Below, piece after piece: positions 27,901 to 36,597 of a DNA stretch of 64,000 nucleotides. The DNA comes from Porites lobata. Its lineage: Eukaryota; Cnidaria; Anthozoa; Scleractinia; Poritidae. The stretch is from contig CALNXK010000107.1 of assembly GCA_942486035.1 (NCBI GenBank), positions 124,001 through 188,000 on the forward strand, in the 5' to 3' direction. The position numbers and the translations under genes are program-made. The notes beneath the pieces were generated by a model that was not told the origin of the DNA, ran no database searches, and saw only the letters and a program-made list of their open reading frames with translations. Positions within the stretch are counted from its first letter, which is position 1; each line of letters starts with the position of its first letter.

Positions 27901-30900
27901 TTCATTCATTTTCTTGTGAGGATCGGATCGGATCACAACTCGCATATTTTTTTTTTTAAAAAATTATTTTATTTTGGTAAACCTTTAAGCAGTTGCAGGC
28001 GGTAAGAAGTGTTGCTTCAGGCGGTAAATTTTACTGGTTACCGCCTGATAAGGAGAACACTGTTAATATTGGTAACAGAACTTCACGTCGTCCAATTCGG
28101 TCTGTAATCATACTTGTGATTAAACAAATCGGACTCCCGCGATTTTGTTTATCACTCGTATGATTACAGACCAGATTGGACTACACTCAATCCTATTACC
28201 ATTATTTACTAATGCTTAGCAGACCTTCATCTAAAAAGGTAGGGAGAGTCGGAAGAAAACATACTAAAATGGCAAGCAAGCAACACAGCGGAAGCAAAAG
28301 ACACTTTGCGAAAGTACTTCAAGCAAGTGACTGCATATAAGGGTCAAGAGGTGTCCCTACTAAAGGCAAGGGGATGCCTCACACAATGGAAGAAGGGGCA
28401 AGCGTTGGTTTGAGGTTAATTCTCCCTAGATTACATCGAACCACATTAATTTTGTTTTAATTGAAAGAATCTCTATGTGTTTCCTGAGGTGGACAAAACA
28501 TTAAGATTCTCAGGAAACTAAACATACCTCTAGGTGATAAAGCTAACTTAAGCTTCAAAGGAGCCTTGGAAAAGTTCTTGGATGTCTTGGCTGTTATAGG
28601 CTTGTCAACATTGTCTAACACAGGTGACATAGTTTGTGCCCTTATTAGTGATGAATATTTATTTACTGGACTGCGCAAAGGATGTGGTTTTTGTGGCCTG
28701 TAAAAAAAGGAAGAATGTGTGAGAATGTGTAAAATAACTAAATGATCTTTTTTACCATTTATTTCTTTTGTGCATTGGGCAAGTTAAGAACAGAATTCAC
28801 TAATACAATGGCCAAATTCACCAGCCCTTAAGGCTACCCAACATGCCTTTCTTTGCACACCTTGCTTTAAGGGGTCCCTAATCTGATAATTTTCAAAAGG
28901 TGCTGCAAAAGTTACAAAAGTATGTTGTTTGGTTTTGCATTTAATACAAAACATTTTGGCCAACAGTTCTGCCTCGGCTTGTCTATTATTTCCCCAAAAC
29001 ACATTCCCTTTACAATAGGAGACAACAAATCCCCTCCCCCCTGCTCAAAGGCAGGGGAGGGGAATGAATGTCCCTTATCTGCATTTCAAAACCTGTTGTT
29101 TTACACTTTGAGAAGAAAGCTGTCTCTGTTGGTATTTGACTATTGTGCTTGTCCCAGTCTTTGTAACTGTTGCAATTTCAACCCAAGGGCAATATTGCTC
29201 GTCAAATTTTCACCTCAACAGGGTCTCAGAAGTGAAAATGCTGAATGATTTGTCAATAAAAAAAATATTTCTTGACGTGCAGCCATTAACAGCAGCAAAG
29301 TTTGGTTGGAGTGACCATGGTGAGGTACTTGATGGTCAGTTGACAGAAACTAAGCGGAAAAATTCATTTGCATGCAGTTAACCCACAACAAAGACCTCCC
29401 TGTCTTATCAAGACTGTTCCACAAAATTCTGTACACAACACTTAAAATATAGAAAGGAAAATTCTAAGCAGTATTATCTTATATCATACTATTCACTTTA
29501 CATTTGGGCAAAGACACTGCATCTGGGTGAAATATTTCTAAAGAAATATAGGAACCGTAAGATGCTTTTAACATGATATTAACATGTTCTTGCCAGGTAA
29601 ATGATCTCACTAACTACATTTATACTTTACAGAAACAAACATATTTGTTAACATCATGATGCCAACTTACGGTAACACTTCCTTAAGCAGACACAGCTTC
29701 GTATATTTCACATTACATAAACGATAATTATTTTAAGTTTTGATTATGAAAGCAAATACTAAACGAAACACACTTACAATTTGAATTTCGGACGATTGTT
29801 AGGAGCACAATAAAAACAATCTGTTAAAATATTATTGTTGACACAGTAGAAACCCTATCCTTGGAAGACCGATCAGTAGCCTGGCGATAACTACGAGCAA
29901 ATATCAGAAGAGAATGTCCTTGAATCCAGCATCCTTTAAAAGTGACGCAACGAATTTCATCACTATGGCAATGATAATTTTGTATCATTTTAACCTTTGA
30001 GGGGACATAACTGTACTATCAAAGCAGATTATCTCTTCATTTATAAAAATAGAAGAAAAATTCCTAGTTGCAAGTATTTTACATCCAAGAATTAGTCAAC
30101 TGATAAATTTTACTGTCATACATGCATAAATATCTATCAATTTCAATTTTTTTTGTACCAGTATATTGAATATGGGTTGCATTATGTAACTTTTTCTTTA
30201 AATATTATCAGAGAGTAGGAATGTAACAAAATATCATATAACTAACTACAAACACACACAATGTACAAGAAGAATTTTTTGCGATTGCATTAATTTTTTG
30301 TTTTTTCCCAAGTACTTCAATCAAACTTCCATGTTATAATAATCAGCACTTTTAAGCTCTGTCAAAACCAATCACTATCAATAAATAGCTAGAATGCAAA
30401 ATGGAAATTACCAGTACACATTGGAACTTTTAATTTGCAACAAAACTGATGAATTCATCATTATTTTAAATGTAACTATTTACCAGGTTTTTTTTAGAGA
30501 TCTTAGAATATTTTTCAAAGAAATTTACAATCCAATGCTTATATGCTTCTGGAGGATTAATCTTTTATTTTAGACTTGATAAGATACCTAAACCATAGAT
30601 ATTGACATCAACTTTTGAAATGACACATTAGAATTTTAAATTATATACATAGCAACCTGACAAAGATATTTTCATGAAATATGGAATTATTCATAGTAAC
30701 TGAAAAAATTACAAGGAAGGTCTTTTATTACTGCAAGTGATATTTTAAGAACGGAAAGGATTTACAGCTCTGTTAAAAACAATTTTCATTTTTATTTTTA
30801 CACTTTATGATATAAGCACCACAAGTAATCTTCCGAATGAATCCGTGGCTGAATGTACCAATTTTAATTTAGTTTATTGCTTATTAGAAGCTTAAATAAA

Positions 30901-31617
30901 TAATTTGCTAGGTAGAAATTTGAAGCCTTTTAAAATTACAGTGATCACGGGACAAAATTGCTATTTATATTGCATGAGAAATGAAATCCACAGACATAAA
31001 AAAATCGAAAACATAACAGCATCTTTTCTCTTGTTGTATTAGGAAGTCATTAAAGTTTAATTGTTTTCCCATATTTACTAGGTCAGTGACACCTTTACCA
31101 AAGTTTCGAATATTCTCAAACATTAACCATATAGCAAAGACGATGCATACCGAAGAGTGTACAGCCGGGAGTCATTTTATAAACATCGCTATTTGGCAGC
31201 TGTTATTCTTTTCAAAATAAAATGAAGCTAATCACTCTGACAGCAAATGCCAATTTTACTTACGATCGCCTCTGGTCTCCTGAAAACTTGTCGTCGATTC
31301 CATTCACTAAAGAACTATTTTTATCTTTATTTCTCCTGTATAGAGAGGGAACAATCTGAAGTTAAAACGGTTCCGTTTTCCGTTAAAATCCGAGATAGGG
31401 AAATATTAAACCCAGGTCAAATTGCGGGTGAGCTTATCTTTAATACAACAAGGAATAAACATGATACTTACTTGTGCAACGCCGGATCTTCTCGTTGAAC
31501 GGGCAGGTCGCAATCGACCTCCCCAGACGGGACAACGAATCCATCAGTCGTGCATGACTTTCGCCGTGATCCAACAGCTTCTTCCGTCTCCCCAATGGTT
31601 ATGGTGTCCACAGACAT
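911..31617 (-). CDS. ANKFN1: WAKE / ANKFN1 (Nmf9) orthologue, complete, 30 exons, 1,146 aa
   Basis: Exons 5' to 3' (plus coordinates): 31472-31617, 28528-28697, 24122-24258, 23864-23913, 22865-22936, 22395-22558, 22004-22048, 21758-21836, 20851-20954, 20130-20248, 16103-16181, 15171-15281, 14742-14839, 13947-14037, 13322-13480, 12748-12865, 12022-12157, 11328-11441, 10525-10620, 9670-9813, 8831-8874, 8121-8243, 7520-7559, 6807-6905, 6022-6193, 5046-5146, 4755-4820, 4299-4482, 2630-2715, 911-1204. Every junction is GT-AG, phases match throughout, and the sum is 3,441 nt. Seen: low-complexity basic N-terminus (1-260), ankyrin-like segment (about 262-322), fibronectin III (about 389-490), family core (about 540-1020) with blocks such as EVDDNHPSTFLQDFCWFMK and SRLSSVLDMDTVISQQSLRE, and an RA-like C-terminus. 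Known: fly Wide awake and mouse Nmf9 are adaptor proteins that modulate neuronal excitability, sleep timing and vestibular function. The ATG at 31617 is the first in its frame after an upstream stop; -3 is A. Small extra or alternative exons cannot be excluded. Confidence 0.9.
1236..1446. mobile_element. TTAA-flanked MITE, copy 1 of 4
   Basis: Left end CCCTTTAAACCCTAAG after TTAT; right end CTTAGGGCTTAAAGGG before TTAA. This is the same terminal sequence as copies near 24.6, 53.1 and 60.3 kb. TTAA target duplication and CCC/GGG ends suggest a piggyBac-type non-autonomous element. It abuts the acceptor side of the last WAKE exon. Confidence 0.7.
1479..1564. mobile_element. Short TA-type fold-back element
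   Basis: CAGTCAAACCCCGTTAATAC at the left is mirrored by GTATTAAGGGGATTGGACTT at the right. The ends resemble the CAGTYRAACCYC family at 32.8, 38.0 and 42.7 kb. Confidence 0.6.
2095..2260. repeat. Dispersed repeat containing CATCACRCTTTTT and TTCTTTGCC blocks, copy 1
   Basis: The stretch shares the order ACGTG...CATCACACTTTTTGGTAC...TTTCTTTGCC...ACGTGAAA...TAAT with loci at 4085-4185 (inverted) and 58600-58700. Diverged, non-coding. Confidence 0.55.
2517..2544. repeat. 28-bp perfect palindrome
   Basis: AAAGTGTGCTGCAC is followed directly by its exact reverse complement, with no loop. It lies in the intron between WAKE exons 29 and 30. Confidence 0.9.
3279..3649. mobile_element. 371-bp MITE with a second MITE inserted in it
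   Basis: Outer ends TAGGCCCCGTCCACACGAAT (3279) and ATTCGTGTGAATGTAGCCTG (ending 3648) are imperfect inverted repeats. A distinct palindromic element occupies 3492-3617 inside. Confidence 0.75.
3492..3617. mobile_element. Inner nested fold-back element (126 bp)
   Basis: TTTCTGGGAAACTG near 3506 is mirrored by CAGTTTCCCAGAAA at 3590-3603, with flanking TGGATCAATT and AATTGATCCA. The arms are about 28 bp, one mismatch. Confidence 0.8.
4085..4185. repeat. Dispersed repeat, inverted copy (see 2095-2260)
   Basis: Reads AAGCGTGATGCACGTGCAAA and GTTGTTGTTTTGC, the reverse complement of the block at 58600-58700. It lies just 3' of the splice donor of WAKE exon 28. Confidence 0.55.
5490..5925. mobile_element. 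About 435-bp MITE with roughly 80-bp terminal inverted repeats
   Basis: TTTTCGTATGACCTTGAAAT near 5505 and GAGCGATTTGATTGGTT near 5569 recur in reverse complement at 5825-5912. Lies in a WAKE intron between exons 25 and 26. Open frames inside are chance. Confidence 0.8.
9221..9642. mobile_element. 422-bp MITE with about 55-bp terminal inverted repeats
   Basis: GGTAAAACGGGC and GTGCAACTTGTTTTGCAA at the left are mirrored by TTGCAAAACAAGTTGCAC and GCCCGTTTTACTGC at the right. The middle is rich in TTGCAACA motifs. No clear target duplication. It ends 27 bp from WAKE exon 20. Confidence 0.8.
10032..10290. repeat. Diverged 138-bp tandem duplication with TTCG and TCAG microsatellites
   Basis: CAGGCGAAAACG...CTGATCCATCTCT occurs at about 10043 and again at about 10181. 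Each is followed by TTCG/TTCA and CAGT tetranucleotide runs. Lies in a WAKE intron. Confidence 0.75.
10337..10436. mobile_element. 100-bp fold-back element
   Basis: TCAAGATGGCTGTATATTGG at 10340 mirrors CCAATATCCAGCTATCTTGA ending at 10431, around a T-run and G-rich loop. Confidence 0.7.
13070..13260. mobile_element. 190-bp MITE, family also at 58.06 kb
   Basis: GGCCATTTGCACGATGACGT at the left mirrors CATCGTGCAAATGGACTATT at the right; inner CCAGAATCCTTCAG is shared with the 58,061-58,253 copy. Confidence 0.75.
14290..14475. mobile_element. Fold-back repeat with CCAACATTG motifs
   Basis: CAAATGGACGCAACATG near 14399 mirrors CAATGTTGCATCCATTTG near 14450. Further ACAATGTTGGG and CCAACATTG motifs flank it. 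Non-coding, in a WAKE intron. Confidence 0.55.
14535..14574. repeat. (TAA)n microsatellite
   Basis: About 13 TAA units with one TAG interruption. Confidence 0.9.
15493..15817. mobile_element. 325-bp element with GGGGCTTAT minirepeats, copy 1
   Basis: Ends ACCATAAAATTCCGAAATAA and GGAATTTTACGGT are inverted repeats. Inside, the motif GGCTTATTTTTGGAGGGG recurs at least four times, with a conserved centre (TTGGGCTAGCCT, GTTGGAAGTA). A second copy is at 62405-62723. Confidence 0.8.
16683..16800. repeat. CTCCCG-rich minisatellite tract
   Basis: Repeats of CTCCCGCYTCCCGTACC after a G-run. The same motif recurs at 19140-19265 and, more diverged, at 60675-60890. Confidence 0.7.
18030..18850. mobile_element. 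About 820-bp element with inverted termini next to G/C runs
   Basis: ATGCACCTATCAATGTAATG at the left mirrors TACATTGATAGGTGCAT at the right. Both termini are followed inward by long G or C runs. No transposase is visible. Confidence 0.65.
19140..19265. repeat. CTCCCG-rich minisatellite tract, second locus
   Basis: CTCCCGCTTCC, CTCCCGTACCCCTCCCG and related units, same orientation as 16683-16800. Confidence 0.7.
20851..21836 (-). other. ANKFN1: Ankyrin-repeat segment of WAKE (exons 8 and 9)
   Basis: Two exons encode about 60 residues of ankyrin-type helices: an ALVDAIVRKE... helix pair, then DDGFAPLDVAVMLGYHPI followed by MLLLYGAQ. The second unit keeps the G-x-x-PLDVA core and the helix-2 LL-x-x-GA pattern. 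Only about one and a half repeats are recognisable, as expected for this family, whose ankyrin region is short. Exon 10 then gives a charged helix (LLREAEQRVDDL). Confidence 0.8.
23167..23571. mobile_element. Element with TATA ends and CCTGCCAAC / GTTGGCAGG termini
   Basis: TATACCTGCCAACTTT at the left and AGTTGGCAGGTATA at the right. Inside, a CCGAAGWCKTCCGAAGTCT tandem array covers about 23250-23326, and GCAGGCGTGAG recurs near the right end. Confidence 0.75.
23578..23740. mobile_element. 163-bp near-complete fold-back element
   Basis: CAGGTCAAAATT and TTTTTAACCTA at the left are mirrored by TAGGTTAAAAAATTTTAACC and AATTTTGACCTG at the right; the arms are about 70 bp. It starts 7 bp after the TATA element ends. 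Confidence 0.8.
24363..24561 (-). mobile_element. tRNA-derived SINE
   Basis: On the minus strand the head reads GGGTGACACAGTGGTGAAAG (A-box TGACACAGTGG) and later GGTTTCAAATCCC (B-box like). A conserved body follows (GTTGAGTTTGTTGTCAGTT). The cloverleaf is not maintained, so this is not a tRNA gene. Confidence 0.65.
24575..24734. mobile_element. TTAA-flanked MITE, copy 2 (diverged)
   Basis: Shares GTGACCAACATCAATTTTCT at the left and GTGGGGCTTAAAGGTTAA at the right with the copy at 53,049. The left terminus is degraded. Confidence 0.65.
26999..28062. mobile_element. 1,064-bp non-autonomous element with CAGTGTTCTCC ends
   Basis: CAGTGTTCTCC at 26999 and GGAGAACACTG at 28052-28062 are exact 11-bp inverted repeats, flanked on both sides by TTAATA. 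The ends resemble hAT-type termini, though the visible duplication is 6 bp, not 8. The interior has several CCGCAAGAA motifs and no transposase. Confidence 0.75.
28092..28179. mobile_element. 88-bp fold-back element
   Basis: GGTCTGTAATCATAC at the left mirrors GTATGATTACAGACC at the right, with further pairing inward (GATTAAACAAA / TTTGTTTATCA). Confidence 0.8.
28698..31471. other. WAKE intron 1, AT-rich
   Basis: About 2.8 kb, very AT-rich. A hairpin of CCCCTCCCCCCTGC and GCAGGGGAGGGG lies at about 29036-29064. I see no gene. Confidence 0.55.
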
Positions 31618-32597
31618 ACTCAATTTACAATCCAGCCATAAGTCGGAACCGCAAATCTTAACAACAGAGAGCTCGCGGTGCGAACCATTCACCGCTAAAG
31701 TACTTGAAGATACAAAATGTACAGTTGATCGAGCGGAAGGCACTTAAATTTTGTCTAGCAGACATGCCGTTTACGAGTTAAGACACATCTCTTTGCGTTG
31801 GTCTCCGTTGTGTCAAGATTCCCAGAAGAAGAGGTTTTACAAACAAAGATTTCTACATATGCAATAACGTTCAGAAGAATATCATTTAGAACAGTTGATA
31901 TCAAGAAATTGACAAAGCAACACACTGCTATTTGACAGGCTTCGTTCAAGAGTCTTCCTCGATCTCACGTCAACAAAATAACTGGTGCCTTAATATGCAA
32001 AGTCAGAAGTGATTGATCCCATAAATCTATGTTTACCATTAGAACTCCGACGCAAAAGACGTCAAGGAAATCTTTATCGCCAATCCAACAACAGATTGCC
32101 CACAGTTTCACTCCGTCACAAACGAATTTATTTTTGAGATTGCGTCGACCATGTGGACTGGGGTGAGGAATAAAAATCGCGTCCAGTTTCCTTCACGCGA
32201 CAAAGGCGCGAAAAAACCGGAATTGCCGGAAATCGAGACAATAGAGATGCTGTTCACTAGAGAGCTGAGGAGGAGCTTAGAATTGACCCTCATTTCCGGT
32301 TTGACATCACTATTATCAGGATAATCTGACATATTCCTCTTTAGTTACATTTGGCATGATAAGGTCATCAGATTATTTTTTTAAGATTTCCTTTTCATCA
32401 TGACAGCCGTATTCTTGTTTGTAAACATTGTACCAAAATGAAATGTACCAACCACTGAAACAAAAGAACCTGTTGTCTCAAGAGCCAATTAAGTCCTAGT
32501 TGGCACATCAATATCACTATGTGACATAATGCGAAATATCACTATAACTGGCTATCATAATAAACACTACTGGTCTATATACATCTCCACTCACTAG

Positions 32598-32700
32598 TAG
32601 TCTGCTACACAGCCGTCCTGTGTTGTCACGCAATGCAATACTTGTCCTCTGGGGAGGAACATTGCGTGACAACAAAAAAACGGCTTTGCAGTAGGCTACA
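32598..32700. mobile_element. 103-bp fold-back element
   Basis: GTTGTCACGCAATG mirrors CATTGCGTGACAAC, with outer arms AGTCTGCTACACAGCCG and CGGCTTTGCAGTAGGCT. Confidence 0.8.
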
Positions 32701-32842
32701 CTCACTTGTGGTACAAGAGGGATTTGTGATGACCGTTTAACTGTTTCTCTGTAATGAGAGAATACAGCTCTGGAAGGTTGGAGGGAGGGGTGGGGTGGAG
32801 ATTTACATTTTCTGAGGTTCACATCTTGAGAGAATTTCTTTA

Positions 32843-33014
32843 TACAGTTGACAGACACCTTTGGAAACCGGCACTCAGTGTCCATCTCAGGAAGATGTCT
32901 GTCTTAAAGAGAGTCAACCAAAAATGAGTAAAGAAAGGCAGGGACCAACTCTAGGTAAAACGTGTTTGCGGGGTGTCCATCTTATTAAGGTGTCTGAGCA
33001 GAGAGTTGACTTTA
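32843..33014. mobile_element. TA-flanked element with CAGTTGAC ends
   Basis: TA-CAGTTGACAGACACC at the left and GGTGTCTGAGC..GTTGACTT-TA at the right. Internal GTGTCCATCT motifs repeat. Related to the TA family at 38.0 and 42.7 kb. Confidence 0.6.
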
Positions 33015-33832
33015 CAACATTTTTATTGAAGTAACATAAAATTTGCCTGAACCCAAACCTCCCCTCCCCTTCCCCCACCCCCAAATGGATATTAGTTTTA
33101 TACAAGGTTCACCAGAACGTAGCCCAGCAAATCGTATGATACAAAGACCCGTCCAAATACATGTATGTGGCCTCTCAACAGTACCTGATTCGCGCAAGTG
33201 TTCCGCCAAATACAAGATCTTTCAGTTTTTGTTTTCCCCTTGGTTACTGCATGGTTAATATTAGTGACTTGTAAATGAATTTTAACATTTAAATATCATA
33301 AACCACTGGTAACATTTTCCTAACTTGAAATAATATTATTACATATGGTACCAAACCTATTTTCAAAACACAGTGTCACCTTCATCCAACTTTCTTGCAA
33401 ACTCTCACAGAAACGCATTCTATGGAGGTTAAAAATAAGCTGCTAGATTGCTTTTTTTAACCTTTTAACAAATACAAGGGCTAGGCCTATATCTAAAAAT
33501 ATTGTGTTATGATGAAAAGGGATGATGCTAAAAAATATAACAAACTGTTCAAAAAAATTACAAAATCCATCTAAACCATTTTCTATAAAAGTTATTGTGT
33601 TCTATGATGATAAAACATCAGACTGAGAAAACAAAAGATGAGAATTGTATGCACAGTACTTCTAAAGACATTCTTATTGGCAACGAACAAGTGCCAGAAA
33701 ATTATACTGATAATTATCTATAAAAATATTTGAATGTATTCAAAGAGTCTTTTCTAGAATTTATATAAAATTCTATCCCCAACGATAAAAAAATTATCAT
33801 AATCTTGCGAAAAAAAAGTGTCAAAAATGTAC

Positions 33833-34236
33833 TTAGTAAAAGAAGACAGTATTTTTGGTAAAAGAATATCCAAAAATGCTTCTAATAGAGTAGCACCATT
33901 CTCTTTGATCTTCAGTGGTAACTGAAAGCTGATTCCTATCAAATAAAGAGAAAACAGATTATTATCAAGAGATAAAGACTTAAACAAATATTGTTTTATT
34001 TCAGTCTTAAACACTGGGAATGTGACCTTGAATCCCGGGGGGGGCACTTTAGGAATTTCTGGGTGGGGATGTGCCGTTGGGACCCTGGAACCCTTGACCT
34101 ATACCAGAGCTAGTTCAGCTGAATTTTGCTACCCTATACTAGAGTAAACTTTCAAAATCCCCCTATCCTAGAGTAGCTGTTTCCCCAGTCTAGATAAAAT
34201 CTTCAACCAACTGATCAGTTTCCTGAAAAATGATAC

Positions 34237-34275
<39 letters not shown>

Positions 34276-34324
34276 CCTAGAGTAAACTGCTTGAAAACCA
34301 TACCCTTCACAGCGGCACATACCC

Positions 34325-34356
<32 letters not shown>

Positions 34357-35170
34357 ACCCCAGCCTTGAATGTGAATTCTTGGATTGGTTTCAAGGAGGG
34401 ATGACAATTTGGGTCATGTAATGGCTTAATCTAGAAAATAATAACAATATCGTAACAATATTGTTATTGTTACATAAAAGGAGAGAGAAATCAATAGTTA
34501 TTTTTAAATGGAAAATTAAATAAGTCTCACCTGTAACTTAAGTTTGATTTACAATACTAGGATTCACCAGTTAAATGAGTCACATGAGACTTTAAAGCTT
34601 GTGACACCAACTTTGAAAAAAGCACTAATCGCAAGTATTCCACAGTAATACTTTATTCAGGGTGTTTATTGTATCTCAATTTCAAGTATTATTAAAATCT
34701 TTAGGAACACACACACCTCTGGATTATATTTGTACCATCTTCAATAAAAGGACTGCCATCTTTCTGATTTTCACAAACAATAGTAGCAACATAATAAATA
34801 AAATTTGGTGGATTTCTTTTATTCAAGGATGAAATTTTTAGGTCCATCTCTAGCCATTTCATTCAGAACAACTACAAATTGCAAATTACCTGGACCTTCC
34901 CACTCTTCACCTTCCTCTGCAGTCCATTCTGATCCTGTGTACGTGTACTACACTATTTTTATCATATGACAAAGATCCATCATTGGCTTTCAAATCGCAG
35001 AGGCATGGTTGTGATTTTTGCTTTTCTACAGTTTCGTAGGCTTTGAGGTCACATACTGTCAAGTCTCGTGTGGCTTCCTTTTGACATAGACTGGGAATGA
35101 ACCCCTTTTTTTCTAATTCTTGTGGGTGAAAGGGGTTTGGAGGAAACCGGTCAAGTTGCCCAAAAGTCAT
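33833..35170 (-). CDS. Unrecognised three-exon gene, 153 aa (predicted)
   Basis: Exons 34911-35170, 34717-34815 and 33833-33935 join with matching phases (2 to 1, twice) to give 462 nt ending in TAA. The ATG at 35170 has an in-frame TAG directly before it. Donors are GTGAAG and GTGTGT; acceptors follow ATAAAAG and TTTGATAG. The protein starts MTFGQLDRFPPNPFHPQ, holds an imperfect internal duplication (VCDLKAYETVEK / LCDLKANDGSLS), then FIYYVATIVCENQKDGSPF, and ends with EDQREWCYSIRSIFGYSF plus a short tail. No signal peptide, membrane segment or family motif is evident. The gene sits between EMRE and WAKE on the same strand. The exon structure is inferred from open frames and splice sites; a degraded gene or a different splice form is possible. 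A second open frame runs over 34890-34940 (reads EWTAEEGEEWEGP), so the exon 1 donor is uncertain. Confidence 0.45.
34036..34363. mobile_element. 328-bp element with G-run/C-run ends and ACCCTATCCTAGAGTA minirepeats
   Basis: GGGGGGGCACT...GATGTGCCG at the left mirrors CGGCACATAC...AGTACCCCCCC at the right. The motif CCTATMCTAGAGTA occurs about four times. It sits between exons 2 and 3 of the unrecognised gene. Confidence 0.7.
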
Positions 35171-35783
35171 CTACCCTGAAGTTGTGTCTCCCAAAACCAA
35201 AAATACCTATATGTCTATGGGCTATGGTCTAAAAGAGGGTATCCATATTCGCAACATTTTAACTGAAATTGGGATAATTGTATAATAGTCTCACAGTATT
35301 GTGTCTGCAATGATTTGAATTTCAATAATTTTGAAAAATATTTTCAGCTTCTGTCCAAAATTTAACATTTCACTTCACTTTAACGACCTGGAAACAACAA
35401 CTCCCTTCCCCACCCCCCAACCCAACCCTCCCTCCCCCCTCACCACAAACTATAATATTTTGATTGTTCTAATCAATGGCTAATATAAGGTGGATTCACT
35501 TGCAAAATATGCAAGGCTGTCGCATTTGCCTTCTGGATTTTTTTAAAATGTCTTTGAAATTCTGATGGGCAAATGTGATGGCTATACGCGGCTATTGGCG
35601 TGTATGCTGCATGAATCGACCCTAATAATTATTATTAATTTAAATTCAATTAAAACCCGCTGATCTCTGATTATAATTAACAAAAATGAACAGTTAAGGG
35701 ATTAAAATCAATTTTTCAAAGATAAGACACAGATTTTCTTGCCTTTCGTCGGCACTAAATGTCCTAAATTGCAGTCATCTTCT

Positions 35784-36050
35784 TCAGTCATCTTCGTCGT
35801 CGTCATCCTCTGGAGAGAAAATGCTCCACTCCTCAAGAGCTTCGGCGATAAGCTTCCCTAATCGACCTCCAAAATAAATACAAGGGCCCATGACAAGCAA
35901 TAACTTAGTGGTTCCTATCCTCGCAGTTGGCGGCTCTTGTTTTATTTTACTTGAAGAGATCGCAGTGCTCATGCAAAGATGTGGATGGGAAGACAGTCCA
36001 TTATGGTTGCGCGTTCTCCAGACGGCTCGTCTTATGCAAATTGCGAACAT
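35784..36050 (-). CDS. SMDT1: Essential MCU regulator (EMRE), mitochondrial; intronless, 88 aa
   Basis: EMRE is a single-pass inner-membrane protein that keeps the mitochondrial calcium uniporter MCU open and tethers the MICU gatekeepers. Seen: an Arg-rich, acid-free N-terminus (FAICIRRAVWRTRNH) suited to mitochondrial targeting; a membrane segment at about residues 48-65 (TKLLLVMGPCIYFGG); then EALEEWSIFSPEDDDDEDD, which matches the animal EMRE ending LLEEhdIFvPE followed by poly-Asp. Human EMRE is 107 residues, so the length fits. The first in-frame ATG after a stop is at 36050 with G at -3. The small-residue motif in the membrane helix reads GGRLG where vertebrates have GTLIS. The gene lies head to head with RBBP6. 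Confidence 0.85.
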   Translation of the reverse strand: MFAICIRRAVWRTRNHNGLSSHPHLCMSTAISSSKIKQEPPTARIGTTKLLLVMGPCIYFGGRLGKLIAEALEEWSIFSPEDDDDEDD

Positions 36051-36597
36051 TACTTGAGCAGCGGTCAACGTTTCTCAAAGACACGGAACTTCAATTTTCC
36101 AGTGACCTCCCCAAATGGTTTAAATGATATGACAAGGACGAAAAATAGCGAATAAAAACTGCAACCAACAAGGAAATGACACAGCGGGATCAAGAAGGAT
36201 ACGGTATTTCCAAAGATCAATATATTCAGGGTATATTTGGCCCTTTGGTCCGAACATTCCCGACGACAAACCGAGTATACTTCGTTAATATTCCGGTATG
36301 AAAACTCCCATGATGCCGTGCGTGCAAGTTCTTTGGATTCTGCTCTCTCGTGTTTGATCCTGTGTCGTTTAGTTTTCTGAAGGGGTTTTTCTAAAGGTTT
36401 TCCAAACTTTTTTCGGGTTTTTCTTTTTTGTCAAGGCTTCTTGTGTTTCTTTTATGTCTTTTTTTAGTTTTGTTGCTTAATTTAGGCGGTTTCGCGCGTT
36501 TCTCGGGAGAAGAAACATGTGTCTCTGAATCTCGATTTGTTCGTTCAGAATTCGGTTCTTAGGTCTCGCTTTTGCTCTAAAATTGGTTGAAAATTCA
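36051..36597. promoter_or_regulatory. Divergent promoter region between EMRE and RBBP6
   Basis: Only 547 bp separate the two start codons, and the genes point away from each other, so both 5' UTRs and core promoters must share this stretch. The RBBP6 side is T-rich (36370-36480) with no obvious TATA box. Compact divergent pairs of housekeeping genes usually have a bidirectional promoter; that is an inference here. Confidence 0.5.

Larger units (their letters stand above)
24259..28527. other. WAKE intron 2
   Basis: Holds a SINE, a TTAA element, and a 1.06-kb element at 27.0-28.06 kb. No other exon or gene is supported; open frames are short and without codon structure. Confidence 0.55.
31618..33832. 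other. WAKE 5' flank and spacer to the unrecognised gene
   Basis: Includes the WAKE 5' UTR (in-frame stop at about 31745) and its presumed promoter. Two inverted-repeat elements lie at 32598-32700 and 32843-33014. The stretch 33.2-33.8 kb is AT-rich with nothing recognisable. Confidence 0.5.

Noticed and set aside
34890..34940. Alternative frame EWTAEEGEEWEGP as an exon
   Set aside because: It would need a different acceptor and has no in-phase partner upstream; noted as uncertainty in the three-exon model.
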